In this document: one piece after another, positions 47,828 to 59,285 of the stretch
Numbering within the stretch: the first letter of the stretch is position 1
Layout: every line of letters starts with the position of its first letter
NCBI GenBank assembly: GCA_034440615.1
Contig: JAOTOM010004366.1
Span: 92,001 to 156,000 of the forward strand
DNA: 64,000 bases
Direction of reading: 5' to 3'
DNA from: Ashinkailepas kermadecensis
Lineage: Eukaryota; Arthropoda; Thecostraca; Neolepadidae
The notes under the pieces: model-generated
What the model was told of the DNA's origin: nothing
Database searches by the model: none
Seen by the model: only the letters and a program-made list of their open reading frames with translations
Made by a program: the position numbers and the translations under genes

Positions 47828-48044
47828 AACAGATTCGGGTGGCGTTCGCTGGCGGAAAGGGAGTCGGCAAGTCAACATGGCTGTACTACGTGCTCAACTC
47901 GTTGCTGAACTCGCGGCCGCACGTCTACGTACTGGACTTTGACCCGGGCCAGGCCGAGTTCACACCGTGTGCCTGCGTGTCGCTGGTGCGGGTCGATCAG
48001 TTCCTCATCGGACCCTCATTCACACACGTCACTCAGCCTGTCAG
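47828..48044 (+). CDS. NOL9: NOL9/Grc3-type kinase, second exon (Walker A)
   Basis: 217 bases between CTTTGCTTCGCAG and GTAATT, in phase 1 to phase 2. It encodes IRVAFAGGKGVGKSTWLYYV with the P-loop GGKGVGKST, then VYVLDFDPGQAEFTP, the D-x-D-x-GQ-E-F-T-P signature next to the active site in Clp1/Grc3 kinases, and LIGPSFTHVTQPVR, the GPxFTH block of NOL9 rather than Clp1. The P-loop Lys and Ser and the Asp pair are all present, so catalysis should be possible if the rest of the gene exists. Confidence 0.93.
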
Positions 48045-48231
48045 GTAATTGGTAATTAACCCGACGTTGACTGGGTTTTCCAACCGCACATTGTTGATTG
48101 GAGGGGGAGGGGATGTGGTCCTCGCTCACGCCTATCTCCGAAACCACACGGTCGATGTGAACGATTCGCACGGCAATCGATAACACTATGCCCTAGGAAG
48201 GACATGTAAAGCTTCTTGTTTCAGATACAAA

Positions 48232-48421
48232 TAAGATGGCAGGTCAAAGTCAAACACATCTACAGGGCACTTGCCCCGATCGCCCTGCTTGTGGGACGGG
48301 GTATTATAACCTCACGGGGTGGAAGTCTGTCAAAACGATGAAATTTAGTCAAGGGTGGCGTATCGTGAGTCGAATATGTGTATCTCAGAAACCACTGGGC
48401 GGATTTGAACGATTCAAAGGG
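48232..48421 (+). repeat. Old dispersed repeat, family D, copy 2
   Basis: Shares AATTTAGTCAAG, CTCAGAAACCACTGGGC and TTGAACGATTCAAA in order with 3330-3515. A family C unit is inserted at its end. Confidence 0.55.
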
Positions 48422-48477
48422 GGTGCTGCGTGACATCTGTAGTCGATACGCCCCTAAACCGCAGTAACTAACTAACA
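48422..48477 (+). mobile_element. Short SINE-like unit, family C, copy 2 (56 bp)
   Basis: GGTGCTGCGTGACATCTGTA, then CGATACGCCCCTAAACCG and a TAACTAACTAACA tail, flanked by the perfect 14-bp duplication AACGATTCAAAGGG (48408-48421 and 48478-48491). Confidence 0.85.
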
Positions 48478-48491
48478 AACGATTCAAAGGG

Positions 48492-49439
48492 CATTTGATA
48501 CCAGCCACCATCAGGAAATGTAAGGTTTTTGTTTCAGGTCAAGCATAGGGTTACAGATCGAAATCACACCTCAATGAGACATCTCTTGAGCACCATGCAA
48601 ATTACATGGAATACAATTGCATGAGATATCAAGTCAAAATGTTGCAATTATCAATGACGCCAGCTCCCCATGCCCGTATCGCCGGTCGCCGCCGGTCGGC
48701 ATCGCGGCTGTGCCACCCGCCTTGCTGTCTACACCCATCATTCATAACCTCTGAATGGTCATAACTTGGCCACCTTTTGAAATATTGACTTAAGTTCTGT
48801 TATTATATTATACATAGTTGTATGCTCAATGATATCTATTTGTTTTGTTTTTGTAGTAAAATTAAAATCAAACTTGAAATATTGTACAAAAATGTGGTCT
48901 ACTGTTTTATTTTCATGTGACCCTGCATGTAAAGATCCTGAAACAGCATTATCATAGAGCTGTTTTCAGGCTATAATTTGACATGAAGGATGACATTTTA
49001 CATTCACAATTGCAATTTTGGTATTTTCAACACACATACCTTTTTAATAGTCAAATGCCAAGCAAAGTTACTACTGATAGCTGACCAATGATGGCCTGTA
49101 TATTGATGTTATTTTAAGGTTTGCATAATTGATGTAAGAAAAAGGTGCTGAACATTTCAGCTTGGTATTTGTCCCGGTCAAGAAGATGCCACGATAATCA
49201 ACCAGTTAATGCAGGTTAATAATACTTTCTAGAAGTATTGCCATTTAAATTATTTGATTCATGCGCTACAATTGATCTACTTTACTCTCACTGGTGATAT
49301 ATGTTGGAATATCTATGCAGCGTATAGGTCATGGCTGGTGGCACACTTGCCAGTGTCACGTTTTGTCCGCAATGGTGACGCCATCTGAGTGGAGGTCTCG
49401 GCTGTAGATGTGTGGTGCACGTGTACGCTTCCTCTGCAG
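48492..49439. other. NOL9 intron 2, no feature recognised
   Basis: AT-rich, with a short GC-rich spot at about 48670-48720. Confidence 0.45.
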
Positions 49440-49582
49440 GTGTATCTTCATCGGGGAGGTGTCGATAGCCAACGATCCGTGCGGCTACATGGAGGCGGTG
49501 CGTGACCTCAGCGCCACCTATCAACAGCTGGCGGCCGCCGACGACGCGCCGCTCCTCATCAACACCATGGGATGGGCCAAAG
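49440..49582 (+). CDS. NOL9: NOL9/Grc3-type kinase, third exon
   Basis: 143 bases between TTCCTCTGCAG and GTCAGT. Joined to exon 2 in phase (AG|G gives Arg), it encodes CIFIGEVSIANDPCGYMEAV, then LSATYQQLAAADDAPLLINT and MGWAKG. The F-x-GE/D-S...P..Y.EA and PL-I-NTMGW-KG blocks are the segment after the P-loop in NOL9. The following exons (the remaining roughly 200 or more residues of the kinase) were not found before the opposite-strand HDAC6 gene at 57 kb. They may be small and diverged, or the locus may be incomplete. Confidence 0.9.
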
Positions 49583-50270
49583 GTCAGTCACCGACATGCT
49601 GCTGTCTGTCTCACCATCTCTCAACTGGTGGTGGGCTGGGTATCCAGGCCAACTTAGTGTGGCAACTGTCCTGCTTAGTAAGTGTTCAGTCATACTCTGT
49701 TCAGGCAGTATAACAACGTGTAATAACGTCGATTTGATAACATGAAATGCGTGAGCTTTGATATTAAGAATGTATATTTTGCATTTGTGTTATATTATGT
49801 CATTATTTTATATTGTATGCTTTTTTGTTTTGTTTTTTTAAAATAAATTTAATCAGAATTCTTGCTGGGGTGGCTTTATGAACCAGGGTTCTATTGCTAA
49901 GCAGAGCTTGTTGCGTGAACCCTGGCCCCACCACCCGATCAATTAATTCCAGTTCAACGGCAGAATTTGGTCCGAAAGTTTAACGTGCCGTCAATGCACC
50001 GACACGGCCGCCCGGTAGCTCATCCCCGGCCTTATCGGGCCAGCTGCGAACTGACCCTCCCAGACGGGGGTCGGGGGCCGGAGGGGGGGGGGGGAGCTTG
50101 ACCCCCAACTAATCTGTGTTGTATGTGAAAGATGCTGTAATCGGCATGACGTAGCTCCATCCTTGAACTTTCAATGTTGCTCGAAACACTTAATCCATTT
50201 GTTTTTGGTTGACCTTTCAGTTCAGGTCAAGCAGGTCTATGTCTGGGTGCAGTCGCTCACCTGCCTTTGC
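49583..50270. other. No feature recognised
   Basis: Continuation of the NOL9 locus. A poly-G run lies at about 50085. No further exon with NOL9 motifs is visible. Confidence 0.45.
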
Positions 50271-50432
50271 AGGGGACGAGTGGTCTAGGGGTAAGATGCT
50301 CGTCTCACAATCGAAAGATTGTGGGTTCGAGTCTCACCTGTCGTTACTCTTCGCCCGCGACCAATCGGCGTGAGAGATTGACCACGCTATATGACTCAAC
50401 GGTTGACGTGTCGTAAAACCAATAACCAACCA
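50271..50432 (+). mobile_element. tRNA-derived SINE, family B, copy 3
   Basis: Full-length copy with B-box GGTTCGAGTCT and the perfect 14-bp target duplication TCACCTGCCTTTGC at 50257-50270 and 50433-50446. Confidence 0.93.
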
Positions 50433-51445
50433 TCACCTGCCTTTGCTATAGTCACCTGCCTGGTCATATCACAAATGTGATTTCGTGCCTCAATGTTGAT
50501 GATATGCGAACTGCAGACAAAGTCGAACACATTTGACTCGTGCAAAGGTCTAGGTCGCCCATCCCGTCAAAGTCAAATATTTGGGAATATGCCAAACTGT
50601 TTAAAATGACAACGTTCGTGACAGATGGTGCCTAGGAAAAGGTACTGCAAAAGGGAGGCGATATGCGGTCCACTCTCTTTGAGTCTTTAAGAAAGTCTAT
50701 ACATTTTCTTTGAAAATCCCCTAAACATTTTCGAAGCTAATCCAAAGTTTTTAAGTCGAATTTTGTGACACTAATCATATTATATATGACACTATCAGGC
50801 ACGTTAACGTCATAAACGAACCTACTGGAGTTCATGGAGTATGTAACTAGAGAAGTAGACAATCAAAGCAAGATATATAGATAACAAGAAATGTGTACAT
50901 AGACTTCAGCAAAGCTTTTGGTAAAGATCCACATAGGCGTCTAATTCATCAACTAGAGCAGTGTGGGATTGCTGGAAAAGTTGTAGGTTGGATTGAAGTG
51001 TGGTTAAGGGGCCGGAAACAAAGGGTAGTGTTAAATGCATGTAAATTAGAATGGAGAGATGTTCTGAGTGGAGTGTCACAGGGCTCTTCTAAGTCCAATT
51101 CTCGTTATCATCTTTGTGAACAACATTGAGGTAGGGCTGAGGAACAGGGTGTTCAAATTTGCCGGTGACATCAAGCTGGTAGGAGTGGCTAATAGTAGTG
51201 ATCAATCTAGTAATATTCAACTAGACTTGGAAGGCCTAAAAAATTGGTTGATCAATGTCACTGTCTTTCAACTATGACAAGTGTAAGGTTATGCAGCTAG
51301 GGTCTGGAGGTGGAACATTCAGATATACACTGGGAGGTAGGGAACTGGATGCTGTTGAGGAGGAACGAGACTTAGGTGTGTTAGTTTCAAAGGACCTTAA
51401 AGCAGAAATACCATGCACCTCAGCTAGGAACAAGACAGTCAGAAT

Positions 51446-51545
51446 TGTCGCTACTCTTCGCCCGCGACCAATCGGCGTGAGAGATTGGCGACGCTATATG
51501 ACTCAACGGTCGACGTGTCGTAAAACCAATAACCATAACCACCAC
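51446..51545 (+). mobile_element. tRNA-derived SINE, family B, copy 4, 5'-truncated
   Basis: Only the body and tail (from TGTCGCTACTCTTCGCCCGC) are present, without the tRNA head. Perfect 15-bp duplication CAAGACAGTCAGAAT at 51431-51445 and 51546-51560. It lies inside the LINE coding remnant, so it is younger than that LINE. Confidence 0.92.
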
Positions 51546-51615
51546 CAAGACAGTCAGAATGCTGGGAATCATTGATAGGAGTGTGAGGTGTATGAGCGAG
51601 GAAGCCATGAGGAAC

Positions 51616-51930
<315 letters not shown>

Positions 51931-52300
51931 GCTAGAAAGAGTGCAGCGCAAAACCACTGGGCTCATGAGTGGACTTGGTAACTTAGAATATGGAGAAAGG
52001 CTTATAGCAATGAATATGTACTCACTCAAGCATAGGAGATATGATTGATATGATTGATATGAGGAGGTGATATGATTTAAATATATCCAATCCAATCGAG
52101 GGTTAGATCAGGTCAATCTGAATGATTCGTTCTATATACGGCTAGATATGTTGGTAGATAGGTATTGATGGGTGTGTAGTATGTTGGTGGATAGTTTCTT
52201 TGGTATTTATAATGTGGTTTTGGTGGGGGTGTTGGGTGTCTTTTTATCCAGACTTGTATCTTACTTTTACAGGCTTGACCCAGATGGGTCCTGTGACCCT

Positions 52301-53106
52301 TATTAAGTAACTTTACACTTTAACACTTTAAGACAATGGCTTTACGCAAATGCCATTAGGAGTCCCGGCAGTGTTGCTTGGGTAAGCTGTTTAATAATCC
52401 TGAATTGAAAACAAACGATATTTGTATTATTCTTCTGCTTTCGCTTCAATTGGCATTCGGATACCTTAACACGCGCACCGGAGGAGTGGGCGGAATCATT
52501 CCATTCCTGTTTCATCTCATGAACGGGCAGGGACATTGATGCGATCTTTGAACTGTGTTCCAAATTGATAAGCGCACCCTATGCGAAAGAACGTTTTGAA
52601 ATTCATTGATGAATATAGGAACTGCGAGCGTGCAAAGTCGTCCAACCGGCCGCCGAGCGTTCAAGATCACATAAGTTTCGTCGGCGTGGTGGTGCGGCGC
52701 CGCGATTTGCCTGCTGATCTCGACCTATTTGACCCTGATAGCATTGACCTTGGGTCTTCAAATTTATGCTGCAGGGGTGTTCACTACAGCCATAATCTAC
52801 CCTCCATATTGTATGCTTCTAGCTTCAGTAGTTTCTGAGATCTTAAGGGGGCGAATCCGCCACCCTACCCCCTTCGGCCTTGTTATGTGAGAGGTCCTCG
52901 GACACGCGTGTTAATAATGACGAAAAGATTCGTCGCGTTTTAATTATGCACCATTTAATGCTTTCCTCTGTTTTTGGCTGGTTTATTTAGTAATTGAACC
53001 AGCATTTCCTTACATGCCTACGTCGAAGCTCCAAGTATCAAGCCACGTATCATGAGTCAGCATGTACAATATGCGATGTATCGACTTTTGAATAACTAGT
53101 ATTGTT
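52301..53106. other. No gene recognised
   Basis: Short frames only; no match to NOL9 or HDAC6. Confidence 0.4.
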
Positions 53107-53165
53107 ATGGGCGCTATGTGACCAATGCAGTTGGCGCGCCCTAAAGCCCCAATAACTAACTAACT
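53107..53165 (+). mobile_element. Short SINE-like unit, family C, copy 3
   Basis: GGGCGCTATGTGACCAATGC, then GCGCGCCCTAAAGCCCC and an AATAACTAACTAACT tail. Same length class as copies 1 and 2; the target duplication is not clear here. Confidence 0.65.
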
Positions 53166-54289
53166 ACACGTCTCGACTGGCCGCGAAAGGTGTGTTTCTT
53201 ACGTCGAGCACGGGTCAAGCCAGCCCTGATCAGACACATTCTGCGGAAACATCTGGTTGAACCAGCGGCGGGAAGGCATGGATCGTTGCCATGGTTACTT
53301 CAAACCACGGTGTTGCAGAATTGCTCCCAACGTTCGGTGGCTATCGAATGCCGCAGGCTGAGTTTGCAGCTGACAGCTGTCAGCTGAGGTGCCAGCTGCC
53401 GGCCGTTGACAAGTAAATAGTGTGTCAACTTGACCCCAGTCGTCACAGCGACACTGCAGTGAATTATGACCGGCTTACACGAGGTACAGTCACCGTAGAA
53501 CGCAACAAAAGCGTGGTTCCCGCTGTGCTTGTCTGTGGTCGTAAATCTTGTCAACCATTTCTCGTGTGTTGATGACTTACACCGCCAGATGGCCGATGGC
53601 TCTCCAGTCCCAGGTGGCTTCGTGACAGAGTGCTGAGCTGGCGAGCGTGTGGTGAGACATGTGTTCAATTCACACTGCACGTCTGGCATGTAGCCTGGCC
53701 TCCCAGACGGCAGCTGCTTTGGGCTGCTTTGGACCGCATTGGCTGTGTTGGTGCTTCTACACCACCGAGTCATGCGTTAGGATATGTCGTAACGGCTGGG
53801 CTTAGGTGACTGGATGGTGGGTGACTGGTGGACTCGTCCCTCACGCTTTGCCTGGCACGCACTCGAGTCCTGTGAGTAAGCTACCTCGGCAAAACATTTC
53901 GGTTGAATTGATTATTTAAGGAGGCGTTTGCAGCATGGCTGCATGTCCCATCGAGCCGACATCACTACTGGGACCCCTGTCTTGGTATTTCGCCGACCAC
54001 CACATGATATTCTGATTAGTGGGCACTTGGATGGAGGGGTGCACATCGGCCCCACCATCTGGCTGTTGTGTTGGAATAGAGAGGACGTGGTTGTAGAAGG
54101 ACAGCTTTGTATACGGCTAACGGTATGGACGTTACATGGAGAGAAACGACTTCAAATCTTCTTTTGTTCCCAAATCAGAAGCAATTCCTACACCACTGCC
54201 ACCATGGTATCTAAAAGCTGGAACGATAGTTAGCGATGACCGTATCAGTACCTCTTTCCAGCTGATACTTCTATCTGCGAGCTTGTCAC
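53166..54289. other. No gene recognised; contains a 20-bp palindrome
   Basis: A 157-codon minus-strand frame (53300-53773) has no recognisable motif. 53367-53386 is the perfect palindrome CAGCTGACAGCTGTCAGCTG, holding three CAGCTG E-box words with a fourth at 53393. Confidence 0.45.
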
Positions 54290-54770
54290 CTGCAGTAGCT
54301 GTGTCTGTGTTTGTAACCCGCATCAGTCCCATCTGTGTTTGTAGCCCACAGGACATTTTGGTCTATAACCCACGGTCACCATGTCTATGTCTGGCCAACG
54401 GCAGCCCTGTCTGTGTCTGTAGCCCATGGTTACAGTGTCTGTATCTGACCCACGGAAACCCTCCTGTCTGTGGCTGACCTACGACGGCCCTGTCTGTGTC
54501 TGACCCACGGCAGCCCTATTTGTGCCTGTGGCCCACGACAGCCTTATCTGCCTGGCTCACAGCGGTTCAGTCTGTGTCTGACTCACAGCAGTCCTATCTG
54601 TGTATGTAACCCACGGCAGCTGTCTGTGTCTGTAACGCACGGCAGGCCTGTCTGTGTCTGTAACCCACTGCATGCCTATCTGTCTGACTCGCAGCGGCCC
54701 TGTCTGTGTCCGTGACTCACAGCAGCTGTGCCGGGCGGGGCCACCCTGCCGCACCGCCCGTGGCTATGAC
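54290..54770. repeat. Degenerate repeat of about 30 bp (CTGTCTGTGTCTG-CCCACGGCAG)
   Basis: About fifteen loosely conserved units of the type AGCCCTGTCTGTGTCTGTAA plus CCCACGGC. 54771-55536 shows no other feature. Confidence 0.75.
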
Positions 54771-55536
54771 TCACTGGCATTGATGGTGCAGTGTCGGGCG
54801 GTCGGCCGCCACTTCCGATAGGGTGTGGCGGCTGCCTGACTTTGTATCACACACGTGGGTGGTACGTAGTTGCCGTGGGAACAGCTGGGTGTGGCGGTCG
54901 CGATGGCCGTTGCCTCGCGATGTTGCACATGTGACTCCTGTACGGCAACCGACCTTCAATGGCGTTCACATGCCGGTCTGTTCATTTTGTCCCCGTGTTC
55001 CGTGTATTTCGCCGCCACAGTGTTCCTTGATCGTCTTCAAACAGAAACGTGACGGAATGTGGATGTGGTCTCCACGACGAAGATGTCCTCACCCGACCTC
55101 TGGCCAGTCAGCGTGATTTATTGGTGCTGCCAGACGTCATCGGCGGTCAGGTGCGGGACCGCCGGGTAGAGTAGCTGCGAACTCATTCTGTGTCGCCAAA
55201 TAAAACACCACGGCTGTGACAGTCATAGAGCAGTCTGCAATTATATGCGATGACATATGGGTCTGTCTTATTTGGCGAACGTTGTTATTGTTAGTCCGGT
55301 TATATGATTGGTTTGTTCCGTCCCTGACAACACAGGGACCATATGTTTTATTGAATTATCTTATTTGCACACAGAACACTAAGAAGTGGGTAGTGCTCGG
55401 CACATATTCTTTTCGCTGCTTCGATTTCATAGATGTTTGTGAATACCTATAATTGTTGAAGTTTGCACTGAGCGTGTTGGCCAACTTGGCTAGTTGTCAA
55501 GTTGTCCCTTAGAATTCATGGCACCGGTTCGTTTGG

Positions 55537-55696
55537 GCACGAGTGGTCTAGGGGTAAGATGCTCGTCTCACAATCGAAAGATTGTGGGTTCGAGTCTCAC
55601 CTGTCGCTACTCTTCGCCCGCGACCAATCGGCGTGAGAGATTGGCGACGCTATATGACTCAACGGTCGACGTGTCGTAAAAACCAATAACCAACCA
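55537..55696 (+). mobile_element. tRNA-derived SINE, family B, copy 5
   Basis: Full-length copy with the perfect 16-bp target duplication GCACCGGTTCGTTTGG at 55521-55536 and 55697-55712. 55713-56760 holds no recognised feature. Confidence 0.93.
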
Positions 55697-56764
55697 GCAC
55701 CGGTTCGTTTGGTGTTCCGAAGTTCTGTTCGTCGGTGGCTGTTGGACCTTATTCCTCGACTGACAACCAGATGGAGTATTCTTTAATTTCAGCTCATTTA
55801 GTCTTTCTTATACCATGAATGGTTTGCGACAAAACGATATATTTATTTTTCAGTGTGTCCAGATAGTTATTGTCCAGCTCCATGGATCCGTGTGCTCGAA
55901 GCGGTGCTACATTTGAGATTCATCGAACGATATTTATTTTTATCGATTTATAATTTCATCTTATCGAGTCCCATTTGAATAGCGAATCGATTGCTGCTAC
56001 TGGAGTTGCGTCTACTCGCCCCATCGGGTGTGGTGCACATCCGGTCCATCAGTCTGGAGTTGAATGATGAAGTCGTGTGTTGGCTCTGGATCTCTAGTCA
56101 CATACACAAGTACCGCACCATGTGCTTTTATGTGCTGATGACAATGAAGATATCCGGATTAAGATGAAGATGTGCTGATGACAATAAGGATCATAACGCG
56201 ATACTACATGAGCCGTGAAGTAATCCTTCGCCGTGTATCTGGTATCGCTCTGGTTATCTTTGAAAATGGATGCATATGTTGCCGTTTTCCCTGTTGAAAA
56301 AAACATCAGACATGCAATGGTTCACACACTTCGTGCTATGGGGATTATACAGTTAGGCGCTTATTTGGCAAGATTCGCTGGTCTACCCCTACTATGATTA
56401 TATTTTCCTGGTCTGATCAACCTCTGTATCACTTCCTTTCACTTGTAACACGTGTCCTTTCGTTACCTCGTTTATTTTAGCATAAGCATGGTGGACGGGA
56501 ATATCGTCTTTCGCATCGTACATAATGGGGAATTGGCCCTGCGTGAAAAAAGCACATCCGCGTCCACCTACTGGAAAGGCGTCGAGCCTGCTCCATGGGC
56601 TATCACGCTGAGTTCCTCCCTCCGTCGTCACCGGAATCACATGTCTCCAGCTGTCAGGCCCCAGTGGGGGACGCGCAGTCGGTTCAAAGCACGGCTACGG
56701 CGCGGTCGGTGTTCGTCATCCGAACTGGCCGGACTCTCCGCTCTGCTGAGTCGGTCACCGAACA

Positions 56765-56960
56765 CGGGCCGGGCCGTCTCCGTCCGCCTCCTCCGTCCGA
56801 CTCCTCCGTCCGCCTCCTCCGTCCGCCTCCTCCGTCCGCCACCTCCGTCCGCCACCTCCGTCCCCCCCTTCCGCCGCCTCCATTCGCCACCTCACAGTCG
56901 CCGCCTTCGCCCTCCGCCTCTGCCCTCCGCCTCTGCCCTCCGCCGCCTCACACTCACAGT
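56765..56960. repeat. CCTCCGTCCGC-type repeat
   Basis: Imperfect 10-12 bp units (CCTCCGTCCGC, later CCTCTGCCCTCCG). It lies directly after the HDAC6 stop codon on the minus strand. Confidence 0.8.
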
Positions 56961-56978
56961 GGCCGCCGCCGCCGCCGC

Positions 56979-57158
56979 TCACTTTCCGAACTTGCTGGCG
57001 TGCGCGGCGTCCTTGGCGGCCTGTGTCTTGTCGTTGTCGACGTACGAGTCGCAGCGATAGCACCAGGAGCTGAGGTCGGCCAGACTCATCACGACGCGGT
57101 GGTCGGCGGTCGAGCTGTGCTGCAGCATGTGCTCCTTGGCGAACCGGCCGCACAGCAC
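56979..57158 (-). CDS. HDAC6: HDAC6-type deacetylase, C-terminal exon of the ubiquitin-binding zinc finger
   Basis: HDAC6 is a cytoplasmic tubulin/Hsp90 deacetylase whose C-terminal ZnF-UBP binds free ubiquitin C-termini and sends aggregates to the aggresome. This exon starts after CCACCTGCCGCAG at 57158 and encodes VLCGRFAKEHMLQH, then HRVVMSLADLSSWCYRCDSY and ends HASKFGK with TGA at 56979-56981. CGR, the W in SSWCY and the following Tyr correspond to the pocket that binds the ubiquitin Gly-Gly end; the usual Tyr after CGR is Phe here. The ending one residue after KFG fits HDAC6, which ends within a few residues of that point. A donor-like AAA|GTGAGC overlaps the stop, so a tiny extra exon is possible. 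USP-type proteins have the same finger but not this C-terminus. Confidence 0.85.
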   Translation of the reverse strand: MLCGRFAKEHMLQHSSTADHRVVMSLADLSSWCYRCDSYVDNDKTQAAKDAAHASKFGK

Positions 57159-58440
57159 CTGCGGCAGGTGGAGCTGGGTCAGCTGCCGGCCGGACTGGCG
57201 GCCGTCTGTCGTGTCTGTGTGCACCGCCCCCGCCTCCACTGACCGCCTCTACCACCTGCCTCCACTGCCCGCCCGCACTGCCAATCTGTATTGTTCACCT
57301 TCTGTCCACACATGCTGTTCACATCTGCTAACCTACACTGTCCTTTGCTACCCTCCTCTACTGCTCACATTTGCTGTCTGCCGCATTGTTCACACATCTA
57401 CTGCCCGCCTGCACTACCCACTTCTACCGCCCACACTAACCCACGTGCTCTCCACTATATACTCTTGCCTGCTGCTCAGTACTCTTCCACGGTACCACTG
57501 CCTTTCTGCACGGATTGCTATTAAAACACATGATCACATATGCCTGCCGGAGTTTGCGGCGTAAAGGACCTTGGTGCCACCCACCAACACCGCTGAGGGT
57601 GTTGAACGCCATGCCGTCCAGTAATTCCGGCGACTGGTGGTGCTGGGTGCAACGTACCCCAGTCATGTCAACAGGCGCAGCTGCGGCGGCTGCAATGTCG
57701 CCTGCTGTGGGACGGTGAAGAGGCGGCGGGCCGCCAGCAACCCTGCCGCCTGCTCTGATCAGACTGGTGACCCGACATCGAGAGGGCCGCAGCGACCTCG
57801 GGTGTGGGGTCGGCGAGGTCACTGCAGTAGGACCGTGTGACGTGACCTCGGGTGCTGGGTCGGCGTGGTCACTGCAGCAGTGTCACGTGACGTGACCTCG
57901 GGTGTGGGGGTCGGTGCTCGCGGCAACGCCACCGCCACCGCCACCACCGCAGACTGGCCTCTCCGACACCGACCGAGGTCGATATTGGCAGTAATTAATT
58001 GGCAGGCGCGGCCAATTGGCTGGGGGAAGTGGTGTGGTTGACTGACTTCGTGACCTGACGGCCGCTCGGGGAGGTCGTGATTTGGCGATGGACTCGCTGA
58101 CGGCCGCTGACGGCCACCGACGGCCACCGACGGCCACCGACGGCCACCGACTGCCACCGACTGCCACCGACTGCCACCGACTGCCACCGACTGCCACCGA
58201 CGGCCGGCCACCGACGGCCACCGGCGTCTACTGGCATCCGAACTGTGCGTCCGGCAGACGTGAGTGTTGCTCTAGATCAGCCCTGAACTGTCTGCAGCCC
58301 ATCGTGCCTCGAGCACTCACCAGACTGTCGACTGGGTCTGACTATCCAGACTGCCATGCTCCTCGGTTGGAGATGTTGGCTTCAGTCGGCTCGTTCTACT
58401 TTCGTGCGCACAGCTCTTACTGTGTGACACTTATTCCATC
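57159..58440. repeat. HDAC6 intron with several short tandem repeats
   Basis: 57240-57480: loose CACTGCCCGCC-type pyrimidine repeat. 57790-57915: about 2.5 units of about 55 bp (GTGACCTCGGGTGTGGGGTC...CACTGCAG). 58085-58215: twelve or more 10-bp units CGGCCACCGA / CTGCCACCGA. No exon motif between them. Confidence 0.7.
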
Positions 58441-58610
58441 TAGCTCTACCTTGTGGCAATGGCGACGGAGCCAGCGCTTTCCTAGTGGCAAGGTAGACAG
58501 CTGGTTCTCACCTTGTAGTTCTTACTCCATCCAGCTCTACCGTGTGATGGCAGCGGAACCAGTTCTTACCTGGTAGCAATGTGGACAGAGTCTGTTCTTA
58601 CCTTGTAGCA
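58440..58610. repeat. Donor-derived tandem array, about five units of 30-40 bp
   Basis: On the minus strand the exon end CTGCCTACACTGCTACAAG|G is followed in the intron by diverged copies: CTCTGTCCACATTGCTACCAG (58570), then others ending near 58541, 58512 and 58450. Each ends with a donor-like GTAAGA, GTAGAG, GTGAGA or GTAGAG. Confidence 0.75.
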
Positions 58611-58715
58611 GTGTAGGCAGAGCCAGTTTTCGTCGGTGTTGCCGCACTCGGTACAGGCGGCCGCGGCGTCAATACCGCCGGCCGGTACCGGCTGTACCTC
58701 AACGGAGTGTTCACA
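58602..58715 (-). CDS. HDAC6: HDAC6-type deacetylase, first exon of the ubiquitin-binding zinc finger
   Basis: 114 bases, phase 0 at both ends, bounded by TTGGTAG and by CAAG|GTAAGA. It encodes 38 residues beginning CEHSVEVQPVPAGG, then CTECGNTDENWLCLHCYK, which joins VLCGRF of the next exon. The C-x-H pair, CxxC pair and second CxxC give the expected zinc ligands of an HDAC6 ZnF-UBP, and the VPAGGID spacing before the CxxC matches that family. An in-frame TAG directly precedes the first Cys codon, forcing the exon to begin here. The deacetylase domains should lie at higher coordinates but were not recognised in this window. The exon sits between two arrays that resemble its own edges. Confidence 0.88.
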
Positions 58716-59285
58716 CTACCAACACAGGTCACATAGATCTCACAGGTCATGCAGAGGAGACTCCTTATGCTGCCACCGGCTGTACCTCAGCAGAGCGTTC
58801 ACACTATCGATACAGGTCACATAGAGGTCACAGGTCATGCAGAGGAGACTCCTTATGCTGCCACCGGCTGTACCTCGGCGAAGTGTTCGCACTACCGATA
58901 CAGGTCACACAGAGGTCACAGGCCACGTGGAGGAGGCTCCTTGTACTGCTGCCGGCTGGTACCGGCTGTACCTCAGCGGAGTGTTCACACTGCTGACACA
59001 GGTCACACAGGGGTCACAGGTCATGTAGAGGAGGTTCCTTATACTGCCGCCGGCCAGTATCGGCTATACATCAGCGGAGTGTTCACACTACCGATACAGG
59101 TCACACAGAGGTCACAGGCCACGTGGAGGAGGCTCCTCATGCTGCCGCCGGCTGGTACCGGCTGTACCTCAGCGGAGTGTTCACACTACCGACACAGGCC
59201 ACACAGAGGTCACAGGTCACGTGGAGGAGGCTCCTCATGCTGCCGCCGGCCAGTATCGGCTGTACCTCAGCGGCACGCTGCTGTG
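58690..59285. repeat. Acceptor-derived tandem array, about seven units of 88-98 bp
   Basis: Units begin at 58690, 58778, 58866, 58964, 59062, 59160 and 59258 (GGCTGTACCTCAGCGGAGTG...). On the minus strand each carries a GGTAG|TGTGAACAC-like acceptor and the first 40 or so bases of the exon (CEH...EVQPVPAGG), then intron-like sequence. The unit at 58690 is the real exon start. Confidence 0.88.
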
